This document shows positions 7,676 through 13,383 of a stretch of DNA of 22,108 nucleotides, in pieces. Where the stretch lies: positions 1-22,108 of the IMG/VR virus record IMGVR_UViG_3300012582_000010; one strand, 5' to 3'. Below the pieces are notes generated by a model, which worked only from the letters and a program-made list of their open reading frames with translations, made no database searches and was not told the DNA's origin. The DNA is from a virus. Within the stretch, counting starts at the first letter, position 1. Each line of letters opens with the position of its first letter. The translations under genes were made by a program, and so were the position numbers.

Positions 7676-8932
7676 TCATTCGGTTTTCGGTTTGTTCCGG
7701 CTCTCGGTGCGGATGCGTTGTACGTTCGCGGCCTTCACCGCCGAGTGCCGGCTGTATTTTTCTGTCATAGAAATGTTGCTGTGCGTCGCGGCGTGGCGGA
7801 CGTGCTCCATCGGAGCATCGGCGTCGGTCGCCTCGGTGATCCCGCCGGCCCGGCTGTCCATGTTGAATACGGTTTTCGGGATGCCGGCCGCGTTGGCAGC
7901 TTTGCGCCAGCGTCGGCGGAACACGGTATCCGTAAAGGGCCAACTCGTTTGGGTATCCCTAACCATCGCCCCGGCTGCCGGGAACATCTCGCGTGTCAGC
8001 AATGCCGGGGCAACGCCCGCCCTGAGTGCCAACTCCTCGACCACCATCGGGGCCAGCATCAGGTTGATCTCGATTTCCTTCTGGCGCTTGCTCGTGACGT
8101 GCTTCAAAACGAAATTGGCATCGACCTCCTGCCAATTGATCCCGCGCAACCACTTTTGACCGCGCCAAGTGATATCTGATATTCCCGCCTCCGCGATCGG
8201 CACCCACTCCCCGATCACGTCTTTCTGCCGCAGCATCAGTTCGAATTGCAGGGCCTGGGCGAAGGCGACGCAATCCCATCCGAATTTATCGCGCGCCGTG
8301 ACGCGGATGGCGGTCGCCTGTTCTGCCGTGATGGCTTGATTGCGCGACTTCGGCCCCTCGAACTGCATCTTGCTCATGACGTTGCAAAGGCGCTCGCATT
8401 CGTCATCCTCGAGGATCGTGAAGCCGAAGGCGAACAGGACGCGCATCAGCCCCTTGAAGGATTGGCCGTTGGCAAGCATCCGCCCGTGGTCGCTCCATTC
8501 CTTATGCCACGCGATCAGCGTCCGGCCCTTGATGTCGCGGATCAGCTCGTGGCCGTGCAGCTTGCCAATGCGCCGCAGCGTGTTGTCGTGATTCCGGCGC
8601 GTGGAATAACGCTTCTTTTGGTATCTGGAATCCGGGTCCGTCTGATAGCAGTTGATCAGCGATCGGATTGAACCGTCAAAGATGGTTGGAAGCCTCGCCC
8701 CGCCCTTGCTCCACAGCAGCATGTCAGCCTGTAGCCGCTGGCATTGCGTCGAGATGTGAAGCCGCTCAATCTCGGAAGGCTCCACGCCGACCCAGAGGCG
8801 GGCCGTGTGCGCGCTATAGCCGGCCTTCACAATATCGCTGCGGGGCTGCCAGGTAGCGACCCACGCGCCCTTTCTGGGCCTCCAAACAAGGCCGGGCGCG
8901 TCAGCTACTTCGGGCTTCGGAATCTCACTCAT
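7676..8932 (-). CDS. int: tyrosine-type site-specific recombinase (phage integrase)
   Basis: The 418-residue protein has an N-terminal arm/core-binding half and a C-terminal catalytic domain. Visible active-site candidates are Arg235 (LMLRQKDVIGEW), Lys282 (HVTSKRQKEIEINL), Arg361 (NMDSRAGGITEAT), His384 (AATHSNIS) and the nucleophile Tyr393 (EKYSRH). The usual box-II histidine three residues before Arg361 is Met358, a variant I associate with a branch of alphaproteobacterial integrases. It should catalyse integration and excision of the phage. Its start overlaps the stop of the small wHTH-like gene upstream by eight bases, so the two are co-translated. It lies inside a continuous phage gene array rather than at a prophage end, which suggests the sequence is circular, permuted or excised. 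Confidence 0.9.
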   Translation of the reverse strand: MSEIPKPEVADAPGLVWRPRKGAWVATWQPRSDIVKAGYSAHTARLWVGVEPSEIERLHISTQCQRLQADMLLWSKGGARLPTIFDGSIRSLINCYQTDPDSRYQKKRYSTRRNHDNTLRRIGKLHGHELIRDIKGRTLIAWHKEWSDHGRMLANGQSFKGLMRVLFAFGFTILEDDECERLCNVMSKMQFEGPKSRNQAITAEQATAIRVTARDKFGWDCVAFAQALQFELMLRQKDVIGEWVPIAEAGISDITWRGQKWLRGINWQEVDANFVLKHVTSKRQKEIEINLMLAPMVVEELALRAGVAPALLTREMFPAAGAMVRDTQTSWPFTDTVFRRRWRKAANAAGIPKTVFNMDSRAGGITEATDADAPMEHVRHAATHSNISMTEKYSRHSAVKAANVQRIRTESRNKPKTE

Positions 8933-9188
8933 GGCGGCTCCTCCGGGGTTGCGCGAGGGAGTCCATGTTAAGCCCGTTGTGCTTATCGAGCCACGTCTTT
9001 ACGGCCGGTTTGTACCGTCTATTCCCAAAAAATGGCTGCTTGCGGGGGAAGTTGTACTTGGATTCCAGGGCCGGGAGCATGGTGCGGAAAGCCTTATCCG
9101 GCACGCCGAGCCACCGGATCAGCTCTGCATCGCTCAGATACAGCTTATCCTTTTCCCGTTCGAGCGTTTCCGGTGCGGGGATGGTCAT
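8925..9188 (-). CDS. excisionase-like small winged-helix DNA-binding protein
   Basis: The ATG at 9188 is one base after the stop of the DUF1643 gene and the product has 87 residues. The centre reads LYLSDAELIRWLGVPDKAF, then KQPFFGNRRYKPAVKTWLDKHNGL, a MerR/AlpA-like pattern: a recognition helix with 'L-x-D-x-E-L-x-x-W-L-G-V', a basic wing and an ending helix 'VKxWLxxHNGL'. Proteins of this layout directly before a phage integrase are usually excisionases (recombination directionality factors). The gene overlaps int by eight bases. An AlpA-type transcription activator of int is the main alternative. Confidence 0.7.
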   Translation of the reverse strand: MTIPAPETLEREKDKLYLSDAELIRWLGVPDKAFRTMLPALESKYNFPRKQPFFGNRRYKPAVKTWLDKHNGLNMDSLAQPRRSRHE

Positions 9189-9189
9189 G

Positions 9190-9684
9190 TCATAATCCGT
9201 ATGCTTCGAGCGGCGTCCCGCTTTTGATGTATAGCGGATGTTTCGGCGCCCCGGCCTTCGTCTTGCCAAAGCAATAGGCGGACGGCTTATGCGATCTAAT
9301 GTAGCCCAGCAGGAAGTTCGACTTGCGCGCCGCCATCGGATGAGCGCCCCAGGCACAGATTACGATATCGCATCGACCTATTGCCGCAGCCACGACGCGC
9401 TCATTCATCGGCCCTTGCGGGTCGGGGGCCTTTAGGAGCTCCGCAGGATCGGTTGCCCGAAGGCCGAAGATATTGACGACCTCAAAGCTCCCGTAGCCCA
9501 TGCCCTTCGCCAGCCTGATGCAGGACCGGATTGTTGCGTCATCAATCTCGGCGTCGGCTGTTGACGGATTGAGCATCACGTAAAGGACGCGCGGCTTGGC
9601 ATGATCCCACGTCCGCCGCAGCAAATAACGATACTTCCCGCAATCGGAAATGACGGCATCGCGCTCTAGGAAAAGGTCAGTCAT
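9190..9684 (-). CDS. DUF1643 family protein
   Basis: The 164-residue product matches the DUF1643 family pattern: an N-terminal RYLLRRTW, then VLYVMLNPSTADA, DDATIRSCIRLAKGMGYG, VVNIFGLRATDP, DPQGP, AWGAHP and CFGKTKAGAPKHPLY. Length and order of motifs agree with the full-length family. The biochemical role is not established. The family is frequent in phages and mobile elements. Its ATG at 9684 overlaps the stop of the MazG-like gene by eight bases, so the two are coupled. Adjacency to a nucleotide pyrophosphohydrolase-like gene hints at nucleotide or DNA metabolism, but this is inference. Confidence 0.88.
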   Translation of the reverse strand: MTDLFLERDAVISDCGKYRYLLRRTWDHAKPRVLYVMLNPSTADAEIDDATIRSCIRLAKGMGYGSFEVVNIFGLRATDPAELLKAPDPQGPMNERVVAAAIGRCDIVICAWGAHPMAARKSNFLLGYIRSHKPSAYCFGKTKAGAPKHPLYIKSGTPLEAYGL

Positions 9685-9973
9685 GGGGCCGCCCTCCCGC
9701 TGCGACCGGCGCTATCCCGAACTTGGTTTTGGCCCTCTCCGCTTTGGCGATTTTGCTGTACTGTGATTGCTCTTTAACCGCCGTATTTAGTGGCAATTCG
9801 TCCATGACCGCCTGCAAGTCACCGCATTCCTTGGCGAGTTCGTCACTGTTGCGGCCATACCCGATATCGTGATCCACGTCATAGCCGAACCGCAGGCATT
9901 TGGTTGCGGCCTGAATCACCTCGCCGCATTCCTCAATGAGCAGGATCAGCAATTCGTCGCGCGTGAGTTTCAT
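9677..9973 (-). CDS. MazG-like nucleotide pyrophosphohydrolase-type protein
   Basis: The start ATG at 9973 overlaps the stop of the previous gene (ATGA), giving 98 residues. The all-alpha NTP pyrophosphatase metal motif is visible: E15-x-x-E18 in ELLILLIEECGEVIQ, and E49-x-x-D52 in LAKECGDLQAVMDEL. These residues coordinate magnesium in MazG/dUTPase-like enzymes that cleave nucleoside triphosphates to monophosphate and pyrophosphate. The domain is single-copy and short, as in many phage MazG relatives. Phage members may clean non-canonical nucleotides or lower alarmone levels. The substrate here is unknown. Confidence 0.75.
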   Translation of the reverse strand: MKLTRDELLILLIEECGEVIQAATKCLRFGYDVDHDIGYGRNSDELAKECGDLQAVMDELPLNTAVKEQSQYSKIAKAERAKTKFGIAPVAAGGRPHD

Positions 9974-10191
9974 GGCGTCCGCCCCGCTGATGAAGGCGGA
10001 TTTCCAAGTCGCCAATGATTGCGCCCACACTTCGGACACTCGCAGGGCTCTCTGCCGTCACCTACTGGCGTTATCAGCGCCTCAATCACATCGGCGATCG
10101 ATTGCCGCACTGTATTTGGAACGCGCGCCAGCGGTGGCTCTGGCTCTCGCAAAGCGGCTATGGCTAGCTTGGCTTTTTCTATTGTGGTCAT
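9970..10191 (-). CDS. small phage protein with a CPxCG-type Cys motif, 73 aa
   Basis: The ATG at 10191 lies three bases beyond the stop of the upstream gene. The product has an N-terminal helix (TIEKAKLAIAALRE), a middle helix (NTVRQSIADVIEALITPVG) and a C-terminal CECPKCGRNHW motif that could bind zinc together with the following histidine. The end is Pro/Ser-rich. It overlaps the MazG-like gene (ATGA). Family not recognised. The visible ribosome site is weak, so coupling to the previous gene probably drives translation. Confidence 0.6.
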   Translation of the reverse strand: MTTIEKAKLAIAALREPEPPLARVPNTVRQSIADVIEALITPVGDGREPCECPKCGRNHWRLGNPPSSAGRTP

Positions 10192-10194
10192 GGC

Positions 10195-10401
10195 TCAGTC
10201 CGCTGGTGGGTGTAGATCGCCCTCGTCCTCATCAATCAGAACGCCCTCGCCGTTGCAGTATTGGCATGGTGACTCCATCACATCGGGATGAGAAACCCCG
10301 CAGCCGTGCTCGTAAACCCATATCGTCTCGGCATGGTAGCCCTTGCCACCGCAACTGTTGCAGGTCCGCAGTATTTGCGGTGCGCTCGGAAGATCGCTCA
10401 T
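10195..10401 (-). CDS. small protein with two DnaJ-like CxxCxGxG motifs, 68 aa
   Basis: The start ATG at 10401 overlaps the previous stop (ATGA) and follows GAGGGG in the shared junction sequence. The 68-residue product contains CNSCGGKGY near residue 14 and CQYCNGEGV near residue 47, half-sites of the DnaJ central zinc finger, with an HGCGVSHPDVMESP segment between. It ends in a very acidic tail (DEDEGD). The two motifs could together bind one zinc ion. No J domain is present. It may bind host chaperone clients or nucleic acid, but the function is unknown. Confidence 0.65.
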   Translation of the reverse strand: MSDLPSAPQILRTCNSCGGKGYHAETIWVYEHGCGVSHPDVMESPCQYCNGEGVLIDEDEGDLHPPAD

Positions 10402-10628
10402 CGCCGCCCCTCTGCGGTTTCCGCTGGTGGGCGTGTATGACGATATTTCGTCCGCTGGATTGCGCGGTTGACGATTTGCATTCGGATCAGGCCGTATTTC
10501 TTGGTGTGAGCCTCGCGGGCTTTTTCGATTGCCTGGATGGCTTTGTCGGAGGCGGCAATCACCTTTGCCTCGTCCTTTGTCAGGCATTCGCGCCAGTCCC
10601 AAGATTTCTCCTTCGGCTTCCATCTCAT
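10398..10628 (-). CDS. small basic phage protein, 76 aa
   Basis: The ATG at 10628 overlaps the stop of the Gp37/Gp68 gene (ATGA) and follows the GAGGGG ribosome site in the repeated junction sequence (10633-10648). The product is rich in Lys, Arg and Ala, with a likely central helix (KDEAKVIAASDKAIQAIEKAREAH) and a basic C-terminus ending in AETAEGRR. The last residues are encoded by the second copy of the junction repeat. No family is recognised. A nucleic-acid-binding role is possible from charge alone. Confidence 0.58.
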   Translation of the reverse strand: MRWKPKEKSWDWRECLTKDEAKVIAASDKAIQAIEKAREAHTKKYGLIRMQIVNRAIQRTKYRHTRPPAETAEGRR

Positions 10629-10648
10629 CGCTGCCGCCCCTCTGCGGT
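10403..10648. repeat. 16-base repeat at two gene junctions (10403-10418 and 10633-10648)
   Basis: GCCGCCCCTCTGCGGT occurs at 10403-10418 and 10633-10648 in the same orientation. Read leftward it is ACCGCAGAGGGGCGGC: it encodes the last residues of the upstream gene (TAEGR-type ending) and also supplies the GAGGGG ribosome site of the next gene. Another 12-mer, TCCGCTGGTGGG, occurs at 10199-10210 and 10420-10431, again at gene 3' ends. These look like recurring junction sequences between small gene cassettes. Confidence 0.7.
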
Positions 10649-11389
10649 GTGCGGGCGCGGAAATTGTCGGATGCGAAGATCATCAGGAATCGGCTTCTTG
10701 CCGGTCATCTGCTTGAAGAAAAACGGAATGAAGTTTTCAGCGCATTCGTCCATGATCTTGTAGGCCCAATGCGGCGGCATCGCGCGATGGCCTTGGCCGG
10801 ATTCGCCACCACAGATCAGCCAATCCGGCTTGATCTTGTGGTTCTCCATCGTCAGTTCGCCGATTGCCGGCTCATAGCTGATGAACCGGACGCGGATATT
10901 GAACTGCGCCAGGATTGGCCAACGGCGATCGAAGGCTGCTTGATCCTCGCACGTCGTGCCGAGCCAGATATTTTGTGGAAAGCCAAGCTCCCAGAGTGGC
11001 GAAAGCATTTTTCTAATGTTCTCGGGCCGTTTCGTCAGAATCAGCCAATCAAGTTCTGGTGTGGCTTCGATCAGAGCGAACAGATCAGATCGCCACTGAG
11101 TAGGCCATTTATTGTCAAACACGTCTGCTAGAGAGGCGCAGAAAACTCGCCTCCGATGCCCGTGCTCAGAAAAAAAATCGGCGTGATCTTTATTCCAGGC
11201 GATTGGCTTACGCCAATTAGCGGGAGATGTTCGCTTTCGTTCGCCATGAGGTCCCCACTCGACCTTGTGATAGCGCTTATCCATCAGCGCCTCCGCGTAA
11301 CAGTTGTCGCAGCCCGCAGATACCTTTTGACATCCAATAACTGGGTTAAAAGTCGCGTCGCACCATTCGATTTTGCTATTCTCAGCCAC
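10625..11389 (-). CDS. phage Gp37/Gp68 family protein (DUF5131)
   Basis: The product opens with AENSKIEWCDATFNPVIGCQ and continues KVSAGCDNCYAE, the signature of the phage Gp37/Gp68 (DUF5131) family, and has the full typical length (254 residues). Cys20, Cys27 and Cys30 form a C-x6-C-x2-C cluster suggestive of an iron-sulphur or metal site, and radical-SAM-like chemistry has been suspected for such proteins. Later family blocks are visible: VFCASLADVFD, LDWLILTKRPE, WLGTTCEDQAA, FISYEPAIG, DWLICGGESG and FFFKQM. A GGAGG site lies eight bases before GTG 11389, but only one base before GTG 11398, so 11389 is preferred. Biochemical function is unproven. Confidence 0.9.
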   Translation of the reverse strand: MAENSKIEWCDATFNPVIGCQKVSAGCDNCYAEALMDKRYHKVEWGPHGERKRTSPANWRKPIAWNKDHADFFSEHGHRRRVFCASLADVFDNKWPTQWRSDLFALIEATPELDWLILTKRPENIRKMLSPLWELGFPQNIWLGTTCEDQAAFDRRWPILAQFNIRVRFISYEPAIGELTMENHKIKPDWLICGGESGQGHRAMPPHWAYKIMDECAENFIPFFFKQMTGKKPIPDDLRIRQFPRPHTAEGRQR

Positions 11390-11567
11390 GGTCCACACCT
11401 CCCACTGGGTCGTCGAGGTCCATAGCCTCTAAGAGCTTGCAAAAATCTTCTGCGTGGATCACGGCGCGACCATCATCGAGCCGATATGTTCGGACCTCGA
11501 TGCCAAGGATCATCATCTTTCCTTCGTGCGTCGCCTTCGGAATATCTTCTTCTCGCGCGGGCTTCAT
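11382..11567 (-). CDS. small acidic phage protein, 61 aa
   Basis: AAGGAG nine bases before the ATG at 11567 sets the start (a longer frame to 11594 lacks such a site). The product has a beta-like middle (MMILGIEVRTYRLDDGRAVIHAEDF) and an acidic C-terminal helix (CKLLEAMDLDDPVGGVDRG). No motif was recognised. It overlaps the previous gene by ATGA (11564-11567) and the following Gp37/Gp68 gene by eight bases, so it is embedded in a coupled array. Confidence 0.65.
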   Translation of the reverse strand: MKPAREEDIPKATHEGKMMILGIEVRTYRLDDGRAVIHAEDFCKLLEAMDLDDPVGGVDRG

Positions 11568-11833
11568 TTGCTGCTCTCCTTGGGGGTGCGCCACGCGCCG
11601 TTATTCACAACGCGCCAGTGGCGCATGTTCGCGGCGCATCGGACCGCTTCATCGACCATGGCTTGATCGGATTGCGGCCTGTAACTCCTGTCGATCTGAC
11701 GTTGGCGTTCAGTCGCCCAATCTTCCACCAACTCGGGCGCGGATGGATCGCGCGCCAGTAGAATGAACATCGGCTCGTCCGGAAGCGCGTTGTGATAGCA
11801 GTCAAAATCACCTGGATTGTTTTTCGAGCCCAT
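11564..11833 (-). CDS. conserved-type phage protein, 89 aa, function unknown
   Basis: The ATG at 11833 follows AGGAG about 11 bases upstream. The product begins MGSKNNPGDFDCYHNALPDE and continues PMFILLARDPSAPELVEDWA, a pattern I recall from many temperate phages of proteobacteria ('FDCYxNALPDEPMFxLLARDPxAP') with no assigned role. The C-terminal half is helical and basic (ERQRQIDRSYRPQSDQAMVDEAVRCAANMRHW trimmed to motif by eye), suggesting an alpha-helical fold. No TM segment. It overlaps the next gene by ATGA. Confidence 0.75.
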   Translation of the reverse strand: MGSKNNPGDFDCYHNALPDEPMFILLARDPSAPELVEDWATERQRQIDRSYRPQSDQAMVDEAVRCAANMRHWRVVNNGAWRTPKESSK

Positions 11834-11835
11834 GT

Positions 11836-12042
11836 CTATTGCCGCTCCTGCGATGAGAATGGATGCGAGCCGTCAGGATTACAGACCGGGCACGAAACTA
11901 TCGGCCCGTTGTTGTCTTGCTGCATCCAGCCGCCGCCATCGAAATCAGGGAAGCGCCGATCATATTCGCAATGAGGACAGTTGGCGGGTGTGAAGCGCCG
12001 TGACCGAGCGTCCGAAAAATCATTCTCGCGATATCGGATCAT
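11836..12042 (-). CDS. small zinc-ribbon-like protein with CPHC and CPVC pairs, 68 aa
   Basis: The ATG at 12042 overlaps the stop of the upstream gene (ATGA), with AAAGGAG 11 bases away. The 68-residue product has a basic N-terminus (MIRYRENDFSDARSRRF), a CPHC pair and then a CPVC pair about 28 residues later, separated by an aromatic and Gly-rich loop (FPDFDGGGWMQQDNNGP). This is a typical zinc-ribbon spacing. No family name is known to me. It belongs to the same leftward group of Cys-pair proteins. Confidence 0.65.
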   Translation of the reverse strand: MIRYRENDFSDARSRRFTPANCPHCEYDRRFPDFDGGGWMQQDNNGPIVSCPVCNPDGSHPFSSQERQ

Positions 12043-12323
12043 GACTGACCATCTCCTTTGCAATTCGGATGATTACAAATCTCGAATAGATGCCCGCGAT
12101 TGCAGCGCGGCAGATGATCCGGCTCCCAAAAGTAGCTGGCTGCGCAAGTGCATGGCGCTGGCCCATCAGATACGACATACAAGCAGTCGCGATCGTGTTC
12201 CCATGGCTTCCTCGTCATGACTGTCTCCCCAGCGTTTTCGCGTCCGTTAGAATACCCGCAGGCGCAAGACGGCCAGTATTTGCACTGGTCGTCTTTGGTG
12301 CCTCGGGTCACAGGGGCTGCCAT
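12039..12323 (-). CDS. Cys-rich phage protein, 94 aa (possibly two products)
   Basis: From the ATG at 12323 the frame gives 94 residues with many cysteines: CKYWPSCACGYSNG in the N-terminal part, then HDRDCLYVVSDGPAPCTCA and CNRGHLFEICNHPNCKG. An internal ATG at 12218 has a better ribosome site (GGGGAG, seven bases away) than 12323 (GAGG about 14 bases away), so a 59-residue shorter product starting MTRKPWEHD is likely too or instead. The gene overlaps the upstream gene by 16 bases and the downstream gene by ATGA. Zinc binding is likely; the role is unknown. Confidence 0.55.
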   Translation of the reverse strand: MAAPVTRGTKDDQCKYWPSCACGYSNGRENAGETVMTRKPWEHDRDCLYVVSDGPAPCTCAASYFWEPDHLPRCNRGHLFEICNHPNCKGDGQS

Positions 12324-12514
12324 GATTTCTTGCCATCCTCAAATTCGACGAGGACGGAGCCGCGCCATCCCCAATCACGGCAGGCGTGGTTGGGGTGGGA
12401 AAACCCAGCCACCTTCGCCGGCCGCATCTCGGCGAGAAACTCATGCCGTTTGTTCGGGTGCGGAAGAACATATGCGCCCTGGATTGCTTCGCCGTAGTTG
12501 TAAATCTGCTTCAT
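12308..12514 (-). CDS. first gene of the second leftward operon, 68 aa, function unknown
   Basis: AAGGGG six bases before the ATG at 12514 sets the start. The product (MKQIYNYGEAIQGAYVLPHP...) has a mixed alpha/beta pattern: KRHEFLAEMRPAKVAGF, CRDWGWRGSVLVEFEDGK and a short aromatic end, KSWQPL. No catalytic or metal motif is evident. It is the promoter-proximal gene of a long leftward run, with the start of transcription predicted near 12540, which would leave a leader of about 26 bases. The -10 box of its promoter lies in a 20-bp palindrome. Confidence 0.65.
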   Translation of the reverse strand: MKQIYNYGEAIQGAYVLPHPNKRHEFLAEMRPAKVAGFSHPNHACRDWGWRGSVLVEFEDGKKSWQPL

Positions 12515-12524
12515 TTCGTTCCCC

Positions 12525-12553
12525 TTGCGTTAATTCCTAATATGAGTTATATA
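12525..12553 (+). promoter_or_regulatory. candidate rightward promoter of the RHH gene (TTGCGT-17-TATATA)
   Basis: A -35 candidate TTGCGT at 12525-12530 is 17 bases before TATATA at 12548-12553. Transcription would start near 12560 and reach the RHH gene ATG at 12598 after about 38 bases. The -10 lies inside the palindrome at 12541-12560, so it would be blocked by the same bound protein as the leftward promoter. The -35 box is only a partial match. Confidence 0.45.
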
Positions 12554-12560
12554 ACTCATA
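12541..12560. promoter_or_regulatory. perfect 20-bp palindromic operator
   Basis: TATGAGTTATATAACTCATA is identical to its own reverse complement across all 20 bases. It contains the -10 boxes of both the leftward and rightward promoters. Next to it, ATACGAGA occurs at 12558-12565 and 12581-12588, 23 bases apart, with the first copy overlapping the palindrome edge. A dimer or tetramer of the RHH protein encoded 38 bases downstream is the natural candidate ligand. Confidence 0.7.
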
Positions 12561-12574
12561 CGAGATATCGTCAA
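12546..12574 (-). promoter_or_regulatory. leftward sigma-70-type promoter (TTGACG-17-TATAAC)
   Basis: On the leftward strand TTGACG (12574-12569) and TATAAC (12551-12546) are separated by exactly 17 bases, close to the consensus. Initiation is predicted near 12540, upstream of the gene starting at 12514. It should drive the long leftward set of small genes toward the integrase. The -10 box is inside the palindromic operator and the spacer contains an ATACGAGA repeat, so repression by steric block is expected. Confidence 0.7.
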
Positions 12575-12597
12575 TACCTTATACGAGAAATAATTAC

Positions 12598-12756
12598 ATG
12601 GGACGCACAAAAAGATGGGCCGAAGATATGCAGGCAAGATTCCCCGAGGGTACTTTTGACCGGATTGAGGCCGTTTTGGCCGAAAACGAGGATCGGACGG
12701 ACTTCGTTCGGGAAGCCGTCGAAAAGGAGCTGAAACGGCGGGAGCGGCGATCATGA
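12598..12756 (+). CDS. ribbon-helix-helix (CopG/Arc-type) DNA-binding protein, 52 aa
   Basis: An ATG at 12598 opens 52 codons ending TGA at 12754-12756. The product begins MGRTKRWAEDMQARFPEGTF and continues DRIEAVLAENEDRTDFVREAVEKEL: a basic start, a short beta strand (MQARFP), helix 1 (TFDRIEAVLAE), the turn ENEDR and helix 2 (TDFVREAVEKELKRR). This is the RHH fold, in which a dimer inserts a two-stranded sheet in the major groove. The gene lies immediately downstream of a perfect palindrome covering two promoters, so autoregulation is likely. No ribosome site is obvious. Its stop abuts that of the leftward gene ending at 12751. An antitoxin role is unlikely as no toxin gene is adjacent. Confidence 0.8.
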   Translation: MGRTKRWAEDMQARFPEGTFDRIEAVLAENEDRTDFVREAVEKELKRRERRS

Positions 12757-13380
12757 CTGACCATCTCCTGCGTTGTCAGTATCCCGCCGCTCCGGGCGCG
12801 TGTGCACTTCCCCCGGTTCCTGCGCTTGGCGGGCGAGCGCGGCACCAAACCGAGCAACTAAACGCCTTGCAGTCGCGCGAAATGTTTCAACAACGTCAAT
12901 CGGGACGAGATGTACCCAACCATCAGCGCTGCGCTGGCCGCTGTCATTCGGATGCAGCGGCCACGCATAGCCGGGGAAGTTGACAGGAGCGTCGGTTTCA
13001 TCGTGCAGCCATTGAGCGACTTCTTCGACCAACGCCTCCCGCCCGGCAGGGGCAGCGGGGAGGGCGAGGGCGGCGTCGATTTTGTCGATCAATGCATGAC
13101 AGGGATGGTAAGATGATATCCTACCAACATATGATCCAAGGCGCGGCGGCTTAATTATCTCGACAAGGTACGCGCGACATGCCTCTAACGCCTCCCGCCC
13201 GGCAGGGGCAGAGGCGGGGGTGAGGGCGGGTGCGAACGTTCCTTTGTTGTCCCAAAGCAACTCTCTGAGCGCTCGCTTTTCAACTTCGCCGCCTGGGCCT
13301 CGGCTAATCGCGTCAAGATAAGCATTGCGCGCTTTCTCGATTTCTTCCGCCAGTTCCATCATTCCCTGTGGGGTGGTCAT
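12751..13380 (-). CDS. phage protein with duplicated PAGREAL segments, 209 aa
   Basis: CGGAGAA precedes the ATG at 13380. The N-terminus is helical (MELAEEIEKARNAYLDAI). An Ala/Pro linker with APAGREALEACRAYL and later APAGREALVEEVAQWL shows two copies of a short block, encoded by a 25-base direct repeat (13031-13055 and 13187-13211). The block after the second copy contains QWLHDETDAP and WPLHPNDSGQRSADGW, then a helical region (VVETFRATARRLVARFGAALA). Such 'PAGREALxxx' linkers recur in rhizobial phage proteins of unknown role. It is the last gene of the left early operon. Function not assigned. Confidence 0.68.
   Translation of the reverse strand: MTTPQGMMELAEEIEKARNAYLDAISRGPGGEVEKRALRELLWDNKGTFAPALTPASAPAGREALEACRAYLVEIIKPPRLGSYVGRISSYHPCHALIDKIDAALALPAAPAGREALVEEVAQWLHDETDAPVNFPGYAWPLHPNDSGQRSADGWVHLVPIDVVETFRATARRLVARFGAALARQAQEPGEVHTRPERRDTDNAGDGQS
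13031..13211 (+). repeat. 25-base direct repeat inside one gene (13031-13055 and 13187-13211)
   Basis: The 25-mer starting AACGCCTCCCGCCCGGCAGG occurs twice, identical, 156 bases apart and in the same frame of the leftward gene, where it encodes the APAGREAL-type segment twice. The copies flank about 130 bases of unique coding sequence. This could arise from internal duplication, or be a cassette boundary that permits recombination. Confidence 0.8.
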
Positions 13381-13383
13381 GAA

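Noticed and set aside
7676-8932. Prophage boundary next to the integrase
   Set aside because: Phage-type genes continue without break to the left of the integrase, so no host junction is seen in this window.
12598-12756. Type II antitoxin reading of the RHH protein
   Set aside because: No small toxin gene follows in the same direction; the position next to a palindrome over two promoters suits a phage regulator better.
13120-13160. Possible operator copy near GGTAAGATGATATCCTACC
   Set aside because: The half-sites and spacing differ from CGGTA-N4-TACCG and it lies in coding sequence without a promoter.
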